Shown here: positions 22,768-37,700 of the stretch, one piece after another
Layout of the letters: every line of letters begins with the position of its first letter
Position numbering within the stretch: position 1 is the first letter of the stretch
Source of the DNA: Sipunculus nudus
Lineage: Eukaryota; Annelida; Sipuncula; Golfingiida; Sipunculidae
NCBI GenBank assembly: GCA_026874595.1
Contig: CM049318.1
Coordinates: 37,779,956-37,843,955 of the forward strand
DNA: 64,000 nt
Reading direction: 5' to 3'
Translations under genes and position numbers: made by a program
The notes under the pieces: model-generated
What the model was told of the DNA's origin: nothing
What the model saw: only the letters and a program-made list of their open reading frames with translations
Database searches by the model: none

Positions 22768-25700
22768 CTGAAATCACAAAGAGGTCCAGAAATTACCAAC
22801 ATGAACATCAAAAGCTTCATTAAGAGTAGTCCATTCAAATTAGAATTCAGTCTCAGTTTAGAATGGATCTTACTTATCCTGTTTCTAACAGTTCAAGTCA
22901 ATATATTGTTTGGGTTGGCCGAATTTACTAAAATATCAATAGATGTATGTACTAGGTAGACTGATATGTTCTTTGTTGGTTATGACAGGAAATGTTACCA
23001 AAGATAGTTAAATGAGTAGTTAATTTCCCACTCTATATTGCATAGAATGCATTGGAATTAAAGACATCAGTGTCTTACTGAAGTATTGCATGGCAAATTA
23101 AGCGCAGCTGAAGCAATGCTGGCTTCAACTTACCATTCATCAAGATATAAAAGTTACACCTGAGAAATTGTTTTAGATATAGATGAATAAATTTTTAAAA
23201 TTTCATAATATTTTCATTTTTGTCTTTACATTTTCTAAACGTGAACAAAACAAGTCAACCATGGGCAATGACACTCAGCTGACTTAAAGGAAACTTGAAC
23301 AAAGGGTAACATGATTACCAGAGTGCTACAAATCATGCATTTTGCAAACAGACCTTAGATAAAGGTTACAGTGTCCATTTTTTAAATCCAGGTGCTACCA
23401 TTTATGCCCATCTGACTAACATAGTGTTAAAATTATGTGCTTTCAGCTTGTAGAATATAGGTCAGAGTGACATTATTTCAGGTTTCCAAGAAATTTTTAT
23501 AGGAACCTCTCTGGATCTTTATCAAATTAGAAGTTTCTAGGTTCAGTTGTAACCAATCATGCAAATCTGTCCTAAGGTGTGCTAAAATCATGTTCTTTTG
23601 CATATCTTGCAGAATACAAGTCACTATGACCTAATTTCCGGTTTCCAAGGAGATTTGCCTAAAATCTCCCTGGATGTACAGATAGAAGCTAGATTCTAGG
23701 TCTAATGGTTACAGTTTGTGCCCTATTAACAGCCAGACTGCTTCATTTGAAGGTCTCAAGAAAAGAGAGATAAAATGCATTCATTTTTTTAAATAAAATG
23801 CATGCAATAAAGAAATTGCGATCCATCTGGAGCTTTTGTATCAAATTTTTAATTATTCTGGGGGCTCAATAGCTCAAAGAATATGGGTAACAGAGACCTA
23901 ATTTCAGGTTTCCAAGGAAATATTTTATGGACCTCCTGTGATGTAAAGTCAGAAGATTCTAGGTCCAGCAGATACATTTGTGCCCTGTTAAAGACAACCG
24001 CATCTCTAAAGGTCTCAAAAATAGAGAAAAATTTGTTTAAAAATTTGAAAAAAATACAGATGGTGCCACCAGTCTGCAGGAACTGATGAAACAATCCATG
24101 ATCAATATGCATGCATGGAATCATGGTGATCAATGCATTAGTTATTCAGATACTGAAGTTTGTTTTCAAACTTTTAATTATTCTTAGGGGTATTTATGAG
24201 CCACATATCTCCGAGGATATGGGTAACAGAGACCTTATTCCAGGTTTCCAAGGAGATTTTTCATGGACCTTCATGGATGTCAAGTAAGAAGATTCTAGGT
24301 CCAGTGGTTACAATTTGGGCCCTGTTAACGTACAGACAGACAAAGAGTGATCGCTATAGCTCAGATGACTTTTAGTCAGCTAAGCTAAAAATTTATGCTG
24401 AAAATTTCAACACTTATCAGGAATGTATGAACCTCATGGTAGCTTTTCTCACCTGTCGGAGTACTCCTTTGCCTCCTGCATTTCTGATAGCTATCATCAA
24501 CTCTTCTCTTGGATCCAGCTTTGGCATAAACCTGGGATCTTTACTGCGATCCTTGGGTTGATACTTCGATTTTGAGCTCACTCTGGCTGGTGCATTTTGG
24601 TTTTGTTCACTGACTACAGGGGGCGCTGGTGGAGGTGGTGCTGATGCAGAACCATGGCTGCTGGTTAACTGTGCAGGTGCTACAGAAACCCTTGCAGCAG
24701 TTGACATACTACTTGGCACTGGGTCTGGCTTTGGATGGGACATCACAGCTACAGATGCTGGTCTGCTGCTGGCAGCTTTGGAAGACACCCGATGACTCGT
24801 GGAAGACACTCTGTCATGGTGATCAGGTTGCTGATCATGATGAAAATGGGTTGTGACTGGCTTATGTGAGGATGTAATTTCAAAAGAGCCTTTAGTGACT
24901 GGACGAGGTCTACGATGGGCTGGTTTTGACTCATCCTTTTGTCTCATTTTAGGTTTTGCAACTTCTTCTGTCTCCCATAGCTTGATTTCAGGCTTCCGTG
25001 TGCCTCTAAGATCCTGCCCTGTAGAAGGAGGCCCCTCTTTTAGTTTTTCAAACTGTTCCTTCGTTTTCTTAACATCAGTGCGGGCAATTCTGACTTCAGT
25101 TTGAGGATCTCCTACAGATGTTTCCAGAGACAATGAAGATTGAATCTCCATACTTTTTGGCCTAACCTGAGACACAGATTTTTCTTGATGGACTGTAGAT
25201 TTCCTAACCATATCTGGTGAAGCACTCTGAGCAGATCGTATGGATGTCTCTGTGGTATGGACATCACTGTGAGACACAGATTTTGTGAGTCTATTTGTTT
25301 CCATAGGTGGTTCACTAACAAATCTTTCTTTCAGTCTATTAACATTTCTACCATAATGTTTCTTTGAAGTATCCTCCTCATCCTCTTCACTGATTGGTGA
25401 ACGTGCACTCTGATGTGTTGGAACCACACCTTTTTCCGCTAACAAGGCTTGATTCTTCTGAAGCTGTTTTTGCCATCGAGCAAACTGGCTCTGCAACTGG
25501 TCATACTGGTTTTGAAGGTCATGTGCACTTTGCTCTCGTGAATCGGCAATCTGCTTTCCAATATCTGGAGCACTTGTTGCAAAGTTTAACAAGAATGAGC
25601 CAGGTGAAGGAGCAGTCTGTCGCCTTTCACTGCGTTCAATTCTTCTGCGTGCCATTCGAGGCTCAGGTTCATAAGCTGATACTGGCGTTTCAACTGTTTT

Positions 25701-28700
25701 ATCAGCAGTGCCCTCTGGTGGAGGAGGGGAAGCATTTCTTAGTATGGACTTGCGTTCAACTGGGAATGCTATTTGTGAGATGGATTTTTCTTCCATCATG
25801 TTTTCACGCTCATTTTCAGACTGCGGTGTGAACCGGATCTCAGTTACCCTTGGATGTATCTGTTGAGCTCTCAGTGACCCATCACCCTTGTATCCCACCA
25901 TGTCATCATCTTTCATATCAATCTGACCCTGCTGACTTTGTTTTTCTGCAGCAGCTAATGCTGCTCTGACATCCTTCACTGATGGCTCTGATTTGTTTCT
26001 TGGGGCCATATATGGACGTGGACTCCAGAATGTAATGTCACGGGGTCGTCGGGCAGACTTATGTGAAACACTGGTGCTACGCTCTTCTGGATCTGGCTCA
26101 ACATCAATTGCATTCATATGATCAGATGATTTATCTTGTACTACATCTTTCGGTTCACTATTTTTTTCTATTATTATAACCTCGCGAGTTGGTGACAAAT
26201 CTGAAGGTCTCTTTTTAAGTATTGACACAGGTGCAGCAGTTTGCTTTTTTTCAATGTTGGTATCTGCTACTGTAGTAACAGTTTCAACTGGGTCATATTT
26301 TTGTTCTGTTGAGGCTGAAGGTGAAGATTTACTAATTTCTACTGACGATTCCTTGCTAAACTTATTCTGACTTGGTTCACCAGCCTGGTCAGCCTGACTG
26401 CGAGTTTCACTCATGTAAGGAATAGGGAGTGGCTCCTCACGCAGCATCTGTGCTATCTCCGGGTCCAGTTCCTGGGGCTGGTGTCTGATGGGTTTACTTT
26501 GATGGTATGCTGCACGAAGGCTAGTGACTGGGGGGCTTGTTACAACTCGTGTAGGCTCGCCTTCCCTCGGTGCTATCACAGCACCCCTGCTTGAAACTTC
26601 ATCTGCCTGTGATACACTGCTCGTGTTGTGTACACTGAAAGTTGCCATGCTCGCTCCATCGATATCTGGCTCTCCACCACCATCACCATCTGGCATCACA
26701 TCTGCCAAGTCAGGCTCTGCAGCGACAATCTGCTCTCGTCTCTGTGGTGAGGCCGACCTTTCTTCCTTTCTTTTAGTCGGTGGAGACTTCTGTACCAGGG
26801 ATTTTTCCTTGCTGGGTGATGGATGCTTTTTGTCAATAATGTCATCCATTTTAGGTGGAGAAGTCTGCTGTTTATTAGATGCTTCTAAACTACTGGGAGG
26901 ACTTTTTGGCCTATTGTCATGTTTTAAATTAACTCCTTGTGGGACAATCTGCAGATGCTCAGATTGCTGGGGAGGCATTGTCGGTGGTGGGGTCAAAATT
27001 GGAGGTGGTGTATCTGGGTCACGTCCACGTAAAGGTGTGCTGGGGGTTTCATAAGTAATTTCATCTTGCGTAAATGTGATCTCTTCATCACAGGGCAATG
27101 CTTGAATCACATCAACATCAAGACTGCTGCTGGAATGTCCAGAATCTGCTGGAGAAATAGGTGGTGGTGGGCGGCTGTCAGGTGATGCCACCGTAGCAGG
27201 CAGAACGGCATTAGGAGAAACCCCTGCTGCTGGCCGAACATCTGCTGGGGACACCGAAGCACGTGGACTTGTATCTGGTGAACCTTGTTCTGGCTCAGCC
27301 ACACTTTTACTAGGTGGAGAGGTTGGGGCACTCAAGGTTGGTTGCGGTGCAGGTGATACATCATCAGATTTAGATTCTTTTCGTACAAGTATTACTTCAC
27401 TTGTAGCATCAGGCAACACTTGATCTATTGTAACTACAGACACACCAGTTGTTCCTGAGCTACTTGGTTGCTGAGCACCTGATTTCGAATCATCTTTAGC
27501 TGCTGGACTACTTGATTCCTGTGTCTCTAATATCACAAACTTCTCACTTTTATTTTGCTTATTATCAACATTATGCTCAACGGAGACACTCATTACACTG
27601 ACTGACTGCTGCTGCTGATCAGTTTTCTCTGTAATTATCTCATTTTCGGCTTGATCACCTTCACCGACAGTTTCTGTTTTAATACTTTTACTAACACTGG
27701 CCTTTACTTTATCTGGTTCGGGTACTTTAGCAATGTTCATCTGTGTATTAGTATCACTGTTAGCTTTTTCAGTTAATTTTTCCATCTTCTTTACAAATAC
27801 AGATACGTCCGACTCGGATCCCGACTTCTCCCCATCTGGAATATGAAACGAGAAAAAATTAAATGGATGAACGAAAAATCATCAACAAAACTACACATTC
27901 ATCATCAAAGAAGATGGCAGTGGACAAAATGGCAGTCATCAAAATTTATAAAACAAACAAAATTTGAATATCTACATACAGAATGAATGGTGACACGAGA
28001 AAACTTGACTATATTTGTTGCAAAATGTAACTGCTAAAAATTCTGTAGTCTGTTCCACCAACCAGTGTCCATGTTTTGGCAATTATTTTTTTTCAAACTA
28101 GAACCTTATGTAAAAAAGGCATGTTGCAAGGGAAACCTATAAGAGGAGCCCTAATTTATAACAAAATACCTACCTTCAAGGAACATTTAAGAAATTTAAT
28201 AAAATTTGAAAAAAACAGTCTATGGAGCAAATATTTTCAAACCCACAAATGCTAGTCAAAGTGATTGGTCACATGAGAAGATGTCTCTGACAGCTACTTG
28301 CTTGATGATGTAAACACTCAAACAAAATTCTGCAGCAAAAAAAAATTGCTACTTTAGCCAGGGGAAAGACTACCAGTCAGACAATGGGAAAGACTCCAAT
28401 AATTAAAAGCATAAACTTTGGACAATTATTTGACGTAATATTATTGTTACACAGATTTCATATATAATTATATTTATAAAATTATTATATATTTTTCTAA
28501 GAAATAAAACAAAAAAGAAGTTTTTAAAAATGTTTAACCTAGTCAAGTGGACACAGATTGATGGAACAGGGTATAGCTCTCTACGACTGAAAGGAATTAA
28601 CTATGGTAATTGATGTTAAAAATCTTTTTGTCACTACATAGAAAAGACTGTGATTCTTAGTTTTTTTTCAGACTGTTATTATCTTTTCATTAGAAAAGTT

Positions 28701-31700
28701 ATTTTGACACAGAGAAAGAATTTTGTGAGATTTGAAAAGAGAGTTAGAATAGAAAGTGAACTGACACTAAGAATATGTGAATAAAGATGACATCTCATGC
28801 TGAATAACATTAACCAGTCACTGAGAAATAAAATTAGATCTGATGTTGTGACAAGGAGAAAGTGATGTAAACAGGGATAGGGCAGAGGAAGAATAATACT
28901 GTTCCAATCTGACTACAAAAGTTAAAGTTGGGGGTTTCAGGCCGTATGTCAAGAGATAATATTGCAGTGAGATGATATTTTAGTGGAACACATGCCCCTA
29001 AAAACTGTAATTTAAAAAAGGCACAGAATAACCTCTAAAAGGTTAATATACTTTCCAGACCAATATTAAATTATTATCTTTCTTTCCACCAACAAGTGCC
29101 CACTGGCTTTCAGCAATAATTTTCTAGAACTAAATTACATCTTTTGCTAGAGTTTTAAAGTGAAGCACTGATGTATTACAGTGATAACTACTACAGGATA
29201 TATATTAAAAGGATCACAAAGGTCTAAATTCTATTTCATGGCTTCATTTGCAATAAACAGATAAACAGACCACGAAGGTCTAAATTGATATTTGCAACCT
29301 AATGGATTCTTCTGAAATCAGATAGTACGGCTTCAGTCATGGAGGACCCATCCATTTTCTGCTGAAGAAGTTAATCAATTGTTAATGATACATATTCCTC
29401 ACTAGTACACTTTCAATAAATGTATTTCCAACTTGTTTAGTTTCCTTCATTCCTTAAATGTAGATCAAATGGTATTTTTACAGACACTGAATAAAATGTT
29501 GCATCTGGGTCTCTGGTTTCCCTCTGGTTAAAAAATACTTATAACTGAATTTTAAAGGTGTGATTAAGCTACAACTTTACAATCCAAAATCCCTTCTCAG
29601 ATTCAATAAACTAAAGATTCTGTTTCTCAGGTTTTTTGGTGTTTTTTTAACTTGAGAATTTCTGTGCCTCCAAGTTACCTTACGAACATACAATCAAACC
29701 AGACATCATAGGTGCTAGCAAAATTTTAACTCCACATCCTGCAAATTTTCTTTCCAGTGCCCATATCACGCTTTCATTTACTCTTCAACAATGTGGAAGA
29801 AGATAAGAACTTGGACTGAGGGATTCACCATCAAAGGATGGCCTGGAGGTGAGATGAACCCAAAAACTTGAAATGCAATTAAAGTTGACAAATTATTTCA
29901 CTAGCAAGCTCATGGTACCTTCTGACTAAAGGGATTGTCTTTTTGACAGAATATTGCAAAAACTCAGTGGACAACCAGTGGTGGACAGACTAATGGAGTA
30001 TAATTCCACAATTTCCCAGCTACTCTACCTGGTAAGGATTTTGGATCCTACATCTTACACTTACCAATATCAAATCTTTGCTCACAAAACTTCTGAAAAA
30101 GCATATGCTTATTATACAAAATATTAACCTAATAAAGTGTAGGACTAGGCATTTGAAAAAAAAAAGAATATTATTAAGTTGGGTACATTGCTCAAGCTTT
30201 AGGGTATCCAGTAGTTGATGCGATGCAATACACTTACTTTCACATTTATTACAGCATATAGCTCAAGTTGCATGTAATGCATACTGGAAGCCTTAGCATA
30301 CGTTCAACATACAGAATTAGTCACAGATTACATTTTTATAACTATACTATGACAGACATTTTTTTGGGTAATGTTTTATTCTTTGTATTTTTGTCAAAAT
30401 TTGGAAAATTTGGCTGTGTACACATTTCAAAATTTTATCATATTTCTATTATATTTGAGAAAATCTTTATTTGTTTTTCTATGATACTCTCCATGAATGA
30501 TTGGTAAATTTAAGAAAAATAGGAAAAAAAAAATTAATGTGGAAATCTAACACATATGATATATTAAAATTTAGAAACTGTGAACAGTAAGTGTTTTTTT
30601 TTCTACAAGGACAACTTGTAAACTGACCCCTCAGCAAATAAAAGACATTAAGAGTTCATTAATACCAAACAAAAATAATTTATGATCAAAGGGATGTGAA
30701 AACTAGATGCATTTTCCATTTCAGTTTACAAGATAATGTATACAAACACTTATTTTAAAATAATGAGGTGCCATTTGATGCACCAGTCTTAAAACAAGGG
30801 ACCTATGGGTCACGACGCTCAGCTGTTATATATGATAAAAAAATATTATTGAGAAATGAGGCACATGCTGGTTTTGTGTGGTAATAAAAATAAGCTGTAT
30901 TATGAGTTGTTGTTGTTTAGCTTATGTATGATTTTGATAGTACCTTTGGAGACAGGGAAGAGGATTGATTTCATTTATTTTATTAACAAATGGAGTACTA
31001 TTGTCACACAGATTTTGACTTGGCCATATAACTTATAAGCAGAACATATAATATAAGAGTTTAACTATTTATTAAAAAAAATTACAAATATTGTCCCAAA
31101 TATAATTTTTATAAAAAATAATAAGAGAATCATATGATTTTTTTAAATGAAATATAACTGATATGATTATTAAAATAATATTAAAGAATATATTCATGAA
31201 TGCATTCATGAATACATTTTCAAAGTATTTGCACGAGTATTCATATACTTTCATTTTTACCTGAATTCCTATTCTTTATGCAAGAAATTTTATAATGGAG
31301 TACATAATCATATTGGTATTTAAATACAATTACAAAGTATTCGCACCATGTCTGGTATTTATTCAGTTTCACCAACCAATGATGTTGAGAATCCAGAATA
31401 TACAAAATTCACACATTTAAATAATGATCATAAGTACCTGGTTTTATGGCTTTTATTTATATTAAAAAATAACTGTAAAAAATTCATTTTGGACTAATGT
31501 CACATCAATGTACACACTAGACACAGTAGGAATCTAGATTAATATTATCAACTGCATCTTTGTCTATCATTAATTTCCTTCATATGATCCCTAATGATTA
31601 GTAATGAATAATATGATTTACTTCTTTATCATTAAAATTGAACTGAAAAATGCCATGGTGTTATTTGGAATATTGTGACATTCTACCCATCGATACAAGA

Positions 31701-34700
31701 TTCTTATATCATCAGTAACTGCAAGTTAATTTCCTGTTATTATAAACTAACAAATTCCTTTTCTATTTTTCTTTAATTTGTTATTAAAAACCAATAAAAA
31801 TTTATTAATTTATTGTTTATTGTTATGTTGTTGGTTAAAACTACTAGATGAGTTGGGTTGGACACCTGGATCAACTGTGGCTGGCCATAAGCTGCCTGGA
31901 TTCCTGTATGCCTCGCCTCAAGCGTGCATAATTTGATGAAAGGTCAACAAGGTCAACATACAGGTGACTCAAGAGGGGCTGGAGAGAGCCAAAGTCTGAC
32001 AGGGTCTCATAAAAAACAATAATAAAAGCTACAATTTTTGGCCAATTTCTTTCAGCTTTCTAAACTAAAAAGCTGAAATCCTAATGTGTGCATGATATGA
32101 AAATTATATCAACAGTGCCCACAGGACACAAACGTGCCATGGTCACAGTTGGGCAAAATTTAAGGTACTAATTTTATATTTATACTAATAACTTATAAAA
32201 TTTGAAAAATTCAGAACTAATTTTGGGTATTCAATTGAATCTTGATTAAATAATGTTACATCCCTGACAAAAAAATCTCTAGCTTCAGCAATGCCCTTGT
32301 TAAGGGAGTAAATATATTTCTTGATTTTTTACAAAGTGCATTATGTTTGGGCCCATAACTTGAAACAATTACGCAATACTGACATCATTCTGGCATGTGC
32401 ATAGAGAATGAAAAATATGTATATTATTTATGATTAAAGTCAGATCAGTGGTTTTGATATTAGGCAGTCTTGAAGTGTAACAATGGGTTTTTAATGGAAA
32501 AATGAAGTTTTTCATTAATATCTCGAAGGTATTAAGTCCTAGTGACCAAATTCTTGGCATGGTAGGGGATTTTGGAGACATCTAACTGTATGCCGAATTT
32601 AAGGAACTAAGAGCTGAAGCTGGGGAGCTGAGCTCTTGCAAACTGCATAACACTAGCTTGATGTAAACAATATGTTACATGGTGCTTGAAAACTTATTAA
32701 AATCTATAGTTTTTGATCAACTGGTTTCAAATTTTTGGTGTTAACAGTTGAAATGCTAACAAAAACATGCTGTGAAAATTAAATCCACAGTACTTACAGG
32801 AAAAAAACGTGCCATGGTCAAAGTTGGGCAAAATTTAAGGTACCAATTTTTTATTTTTATTAATATTTTAGAAAATTTAAAAGATTTTCATCTAATTTTG
32901 GGTATACAATTTAATTTTGATTAATTAAAGTTATATTACTGGAAAAAAGGTCGATAGCTTTAACATTTTTTGTGTTAAGTGATCAAATATCTTTCCTGAT
33001 TTTTTACAAAATGCATTATGTTTGGGCCCATAACTTTTTTAAATTAAATAATACAGACATAATTTCTGGCATGTACATAGGAACTATATAGAGGAATATT
33101 TATGGTAAATATGAGGAAAAACAGATGAGTGGTTTTGATATTAGGCAGTCCTGAAGTGTGAAAATAGGTTTTTAATAAAAAATTGAGGTTTTTCCTTGAT
33201 TTCTCAAAGGGACGAAGTTGCAAAGACCCAGTTTTCGGCTTGGTAGGAGATCTTGGGGACATCTAACATTATGCCCAATTTTGGATTCCTAGGTCTTACG
33301 GTTTCAAAACGTGCCACATCTACGGACGAACAGACGGACGGACGACGGACAATGGACCACGACTATAGCTCAGATGACTTATAGTCAGCTGAGCTAAAAA
33401 TTTTAGTATGCTTTATGTAACTATGTTCCACCAAGACAGAAATAGTGCAGCTGCAGAGTGGAAAAGTCAACTTGTATCTCTTAAAATCTGTCATAAATTG
33501 TTATACAAACTTGAGGAAAACAGTACAGAAAACTTTATAATTAACATGTTAACTAATGTCCATATACAAAAAAACACTGACAAGACTTTTTACAATGACA
33601 ATATCACTCCTGGACATTAAAACATGATTATGGGGTCAGCGTGAGACCATGGCAGTATACCTTGATCCCAGTTACCATGGTTTTCATACAACAAAATTAA
33701 CATTTTTAAATTGATTTACATACTGGGATATAATAATGACAGCTTATTCATTATAGGTACACTTAATACCTACTCATGAATTTCACCTACATTGCCTGGT
33801 ACTACACTAAATGCCATCTAGCTCTATACACATGCTGAACCAAAAAAAATTCTTTTAGTCCAAGGATTCATGGTTCTTGGGATCCTCACATTATTCTAAT
33901 TAATATACTATTGGACTAGGGTTTTGATTAAACAAGAAAAAAATTAACTATTTAAAAAATAATTTCTAAATTAAATTTTAAATAAAAAGAAATAATAAAT
34001 TACCCAAAAAATTTTAATAGGTCTGATATAATGGCAAATAAAAATTATAATTTCAATTAAAACAGATTTAAAATTTTAAATAAAATTCATCATTTAAGTA
34101 AATAAAAATTAAAATAAAGTTTACCTGTACTTAACATGATAAAACTGAAAATCCACTCCTGCTGACCCCACTAATATTGTTAGTAACACAATTTCTGGTA
34201 AACCACTGGGACAATAAACTACACAGTCCATGTGGGCATAGCACCATGACACAGGCAAGCCAAGCCTGCAGAGCACCCACGAGTACAAATAAAATTCATA
34301 AACTATCATACCAGGAGACTGTACAAACTGTAGACCTCTACCTTAGGGCGGTCAGTCTCCAGATCAGCTACCAATAAGAAAACACCTGTGTCAACTTGTC
34401 GCACATCGCTGAACGACATAATCAATATTCTGCACTCTTAGATGCTCAATTTGTTTAATCAAACATTTCAGATGTAAATATGTGGGAATTCATTATTTAC
34501 AATAGGATTATTTACAAAATAGATAACATTTTAAACAATTTTTGAAGGTATGTAAATTACTGTAAAAATTTGAATATAAGACCACCTCTTGTATAAGGCC
34601 CTGGTCAATTTAAGGTATATAAATATCATACACACTTTAGATGCCTTTTTTAAAGGTACTAACACATTTAGTAATGTTATGGCATATAAAGGAAATATAT

Positions 34701-37700
34701 GCTATCTTGCAAGACTTAAATACAACCATGCATACATGCATACACAAACATTACAGACGTGAAGTGATAAAAGACTGGATGTGATAGAATTTAGTACTAA
34801 TTTGAAAATTGTTACTATTTTCTTATACAAGTAGGTGCTCTGCACATATATTTACAGTTAAGTCTGATCGTTAATATTTTGTGAAGCAAACAAATCAAGA
34901 GGGGTTAAAAAATGATCACCAATGTCATGCAAATTATAGTCATTAAAAGAATATAGTGCACCAAATTATTAGTAATAAGTCATTTACTGAGACTATGGTA
35001 ACATTGTGTTAAATTAATGAGTAATCTAGAAATATAAATAAAAGGCAATTTAACACCTGAAATGAAAGGTACGCTACATTATCTCATGGTTTAGGCATAT
35101 TATACACAAAGCACATATGAAGCGAGTTTCAAAAGCAAGCAGGCAACAAGCAGAGTCTCAGATTTATCAATGATAAAATCAGTCACCATTTAGAACTGCA
35201 TCAGTACATGAAAGGTCATACAATGCCTGAACAAAACAAGTGGGAGGAAGCACCACAAGGAACCAATATGTAAAAGAGATAGAAGATGTCTCTGATCAGC
35301 TGTAACACCAACAAAAAAAGCTAGATTTCAGTAAAAAAATTAAGAAAAAATTATCAAGCCTGATAAGAATAGCAAATGTAATGCAAAGCAGCAAAATGAC
35401 AGATTTTTCTTACAGAACATAACAAGGTGAGTTAAGATATAAACTTTTGAAATGTCAGAGTGAGCTAAGAGTCCTTTGGGTACTGACCCTGGCAAGCAAA
35501 GAGCTTTGACCTATAACGGTATATTAATATTATTATTAACTTTGAAGGCATAGTGGCCTACTTTTTTTTCCAGCAGAATAATTATGGAACCTGTGTTCTT
35601 CAGCTTAAATAAAAATTATAATATGTGAGAGGGTTCCACTGAAGGTTCAAGATGAATGTTTCACAATGACTGGTTTCAGAAAGAACTGATAATCAAACCT
35701 CTGCAAAGTTAATGTTGTGAAACTAGACAAGTATAAATCTTTATCTTGAGTCAGAAGAAACCTGAGATTGTAAAAGTCACCATTATTTTTACTATGTCAG
35801 AACAAAATTAAATTAAATGATTCTGGGGGTTTATATTTAAATCTGGTGAAGAAACTTTTTTTTTTAATAATGCTTCAACAAAGCAATATTAATAGTTTTT
35901 ATATGAGAACCTGCTAGCCCTGTGTGCCTTTTAGGATTTCATCCCCTGCACCAGTCTTAATGTAGTTTCATGTCACTCACAAGAACATTAAATTCAGTCC
36001 AATGTTCACTGATGTATAATGTACATGTTACTTTTTACAGCCTAAAATATGAAGCACTTTAGAACACTATCCTACCTCAATCTGCTAATATTACAAGCAA
36101 AAACTTTTTTTTTCACAGCCATTTCATCTAAGTAACACTATGCAATCATGTTCATTAGCCAATCCTAGAATGGGCTCCAATTAGTATCATGCCAGTCGCT
36201 ATTGATATGCTAATGCAGATAGTTTGGGTCAACAAAATTTCTGGGATATAGCAAAGGAGAGAAAACATTTCAGACAGCATGCCAAGTAATTCCAAAGCAT
36301 GGCAAAGAGAACTGTGCAATCCTTACCACTGCCTGAAACAGAGCTGAGGTCAAAGTTCAAGGCCAGGTCTATGACCTCTATTCCTCGGTCAGTGGTTAAG
36401 CCTGCCCTGCTCACAACTGGCAGATCAGGTGGGGGAGGGAAGTCAGGGGGAGGCGGGGCTATGAATCGACAGGGACGTCTGTCAGCCTTGCGAGCTGGGC
36501 TAGGCGGGGTGAAAGCAATGTCCTTGCTGTGAAGTAGATCTGTACCACCACCATAACCACCACCTGGTGTGAAACACCAAACAAGTTACAATATGTACAA
36601 TGTATGTGTCCCATAATCCCTAGCGATACTTATCTCATAATCCATAAAAAAACACATATCCTATAAGCAATGTATATCCCATCAGCCCTCGCATTATATA
36701 TCCCATAATCCCTGACAGCACACCTATATCCCATCAGCCCCTGTAAAATATATCCAATAATCCCTTGCAGTACATACATATCCCCATCAGCCGCTGCAAA
36801 ATATATCCCATAATCCCTAGCAGAACATATATCACATCAGTCCTTGCAAAATATATCCCATAATCCCTAGCAGTACACACACAGCTCATCAGCAACAGCA
36901 ATATATATCCCATAATGCCTAGTGGTACTCAAAAAGCATTTGAAATCTTCTTCATTTCCTTCTTATTGATTATTGCCTCATGAGATGCAAAAGTACAATA
37001 CATTGTCCCTGACCCTGATAACAAATGTGGGTCTGCAAATAAGGAGAAACCCTAACCTCTCATGTATTCCATGAAGTCAATGCTGCACACTTAAATCAGT
37101 TAATGCTTCCTGGCATACACAGATACTAGCTGTATAGAGTACAAATGTAGAGAAACAATAAATATAAAGGTCATACTCTATGGTATACTGAAGAGAGAAA
37201 TAGTAATTCATCTCACCCTGGTTCATGTGATCTGACAGGTAATAGAACTGTGTGTGAAGGACTATTAACAATGTGTGCACAGAGCTCTGCTGAAGGGAAT
37301 CACCTCCAGAATGCAAGTAAGGAATACACGCAGATCATATTCAATAATTAAAATATATCTTCACAGCTATACTCTGAAACTTTCTTGTGGGTTTTCTTCT
37401 GAAAATTCTAACAGTGTACAATAGTATAAAAAGAGCATGTTAAGAAAGGTATTCTGGAAGTATCCCTTTTATATTTCATAAGAATATGTTGCATCTTGAA
37501 TTTGGTTTATGTGTGCTCAAGCCAAAATACTATTTTAATGGTCATAAGGGCCATGAGGAGTTGCTGTTTTTTTTAAATCATGGTTTGGTTTCAGCTGATA
37601 ACAAATAATTTTCACTTCAGGACAGACAACAATATTTATTATTATTATAAATGATAACAAAAAAATATATTTAACATGCAGAAGAGCACTACACAAGTTT

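Noticed and set aside
24609-24626. CTCF-like CAGGGGGCGC in coding sequence
   Set aside because: Three mismatches to the core and full overlap with proline codons make chance more likely.
25394-25831. 145-codon plus-strand open frame
   Set aside because: Antisense shadow of the same exon, with no recognisable domain.
26524-27054. 176-codon plus-strand open frame
   Set aside because: Antisense shadow of the long Pro/Ser-rich cordon-bleu-like exon; its composition is the complement of that exon.
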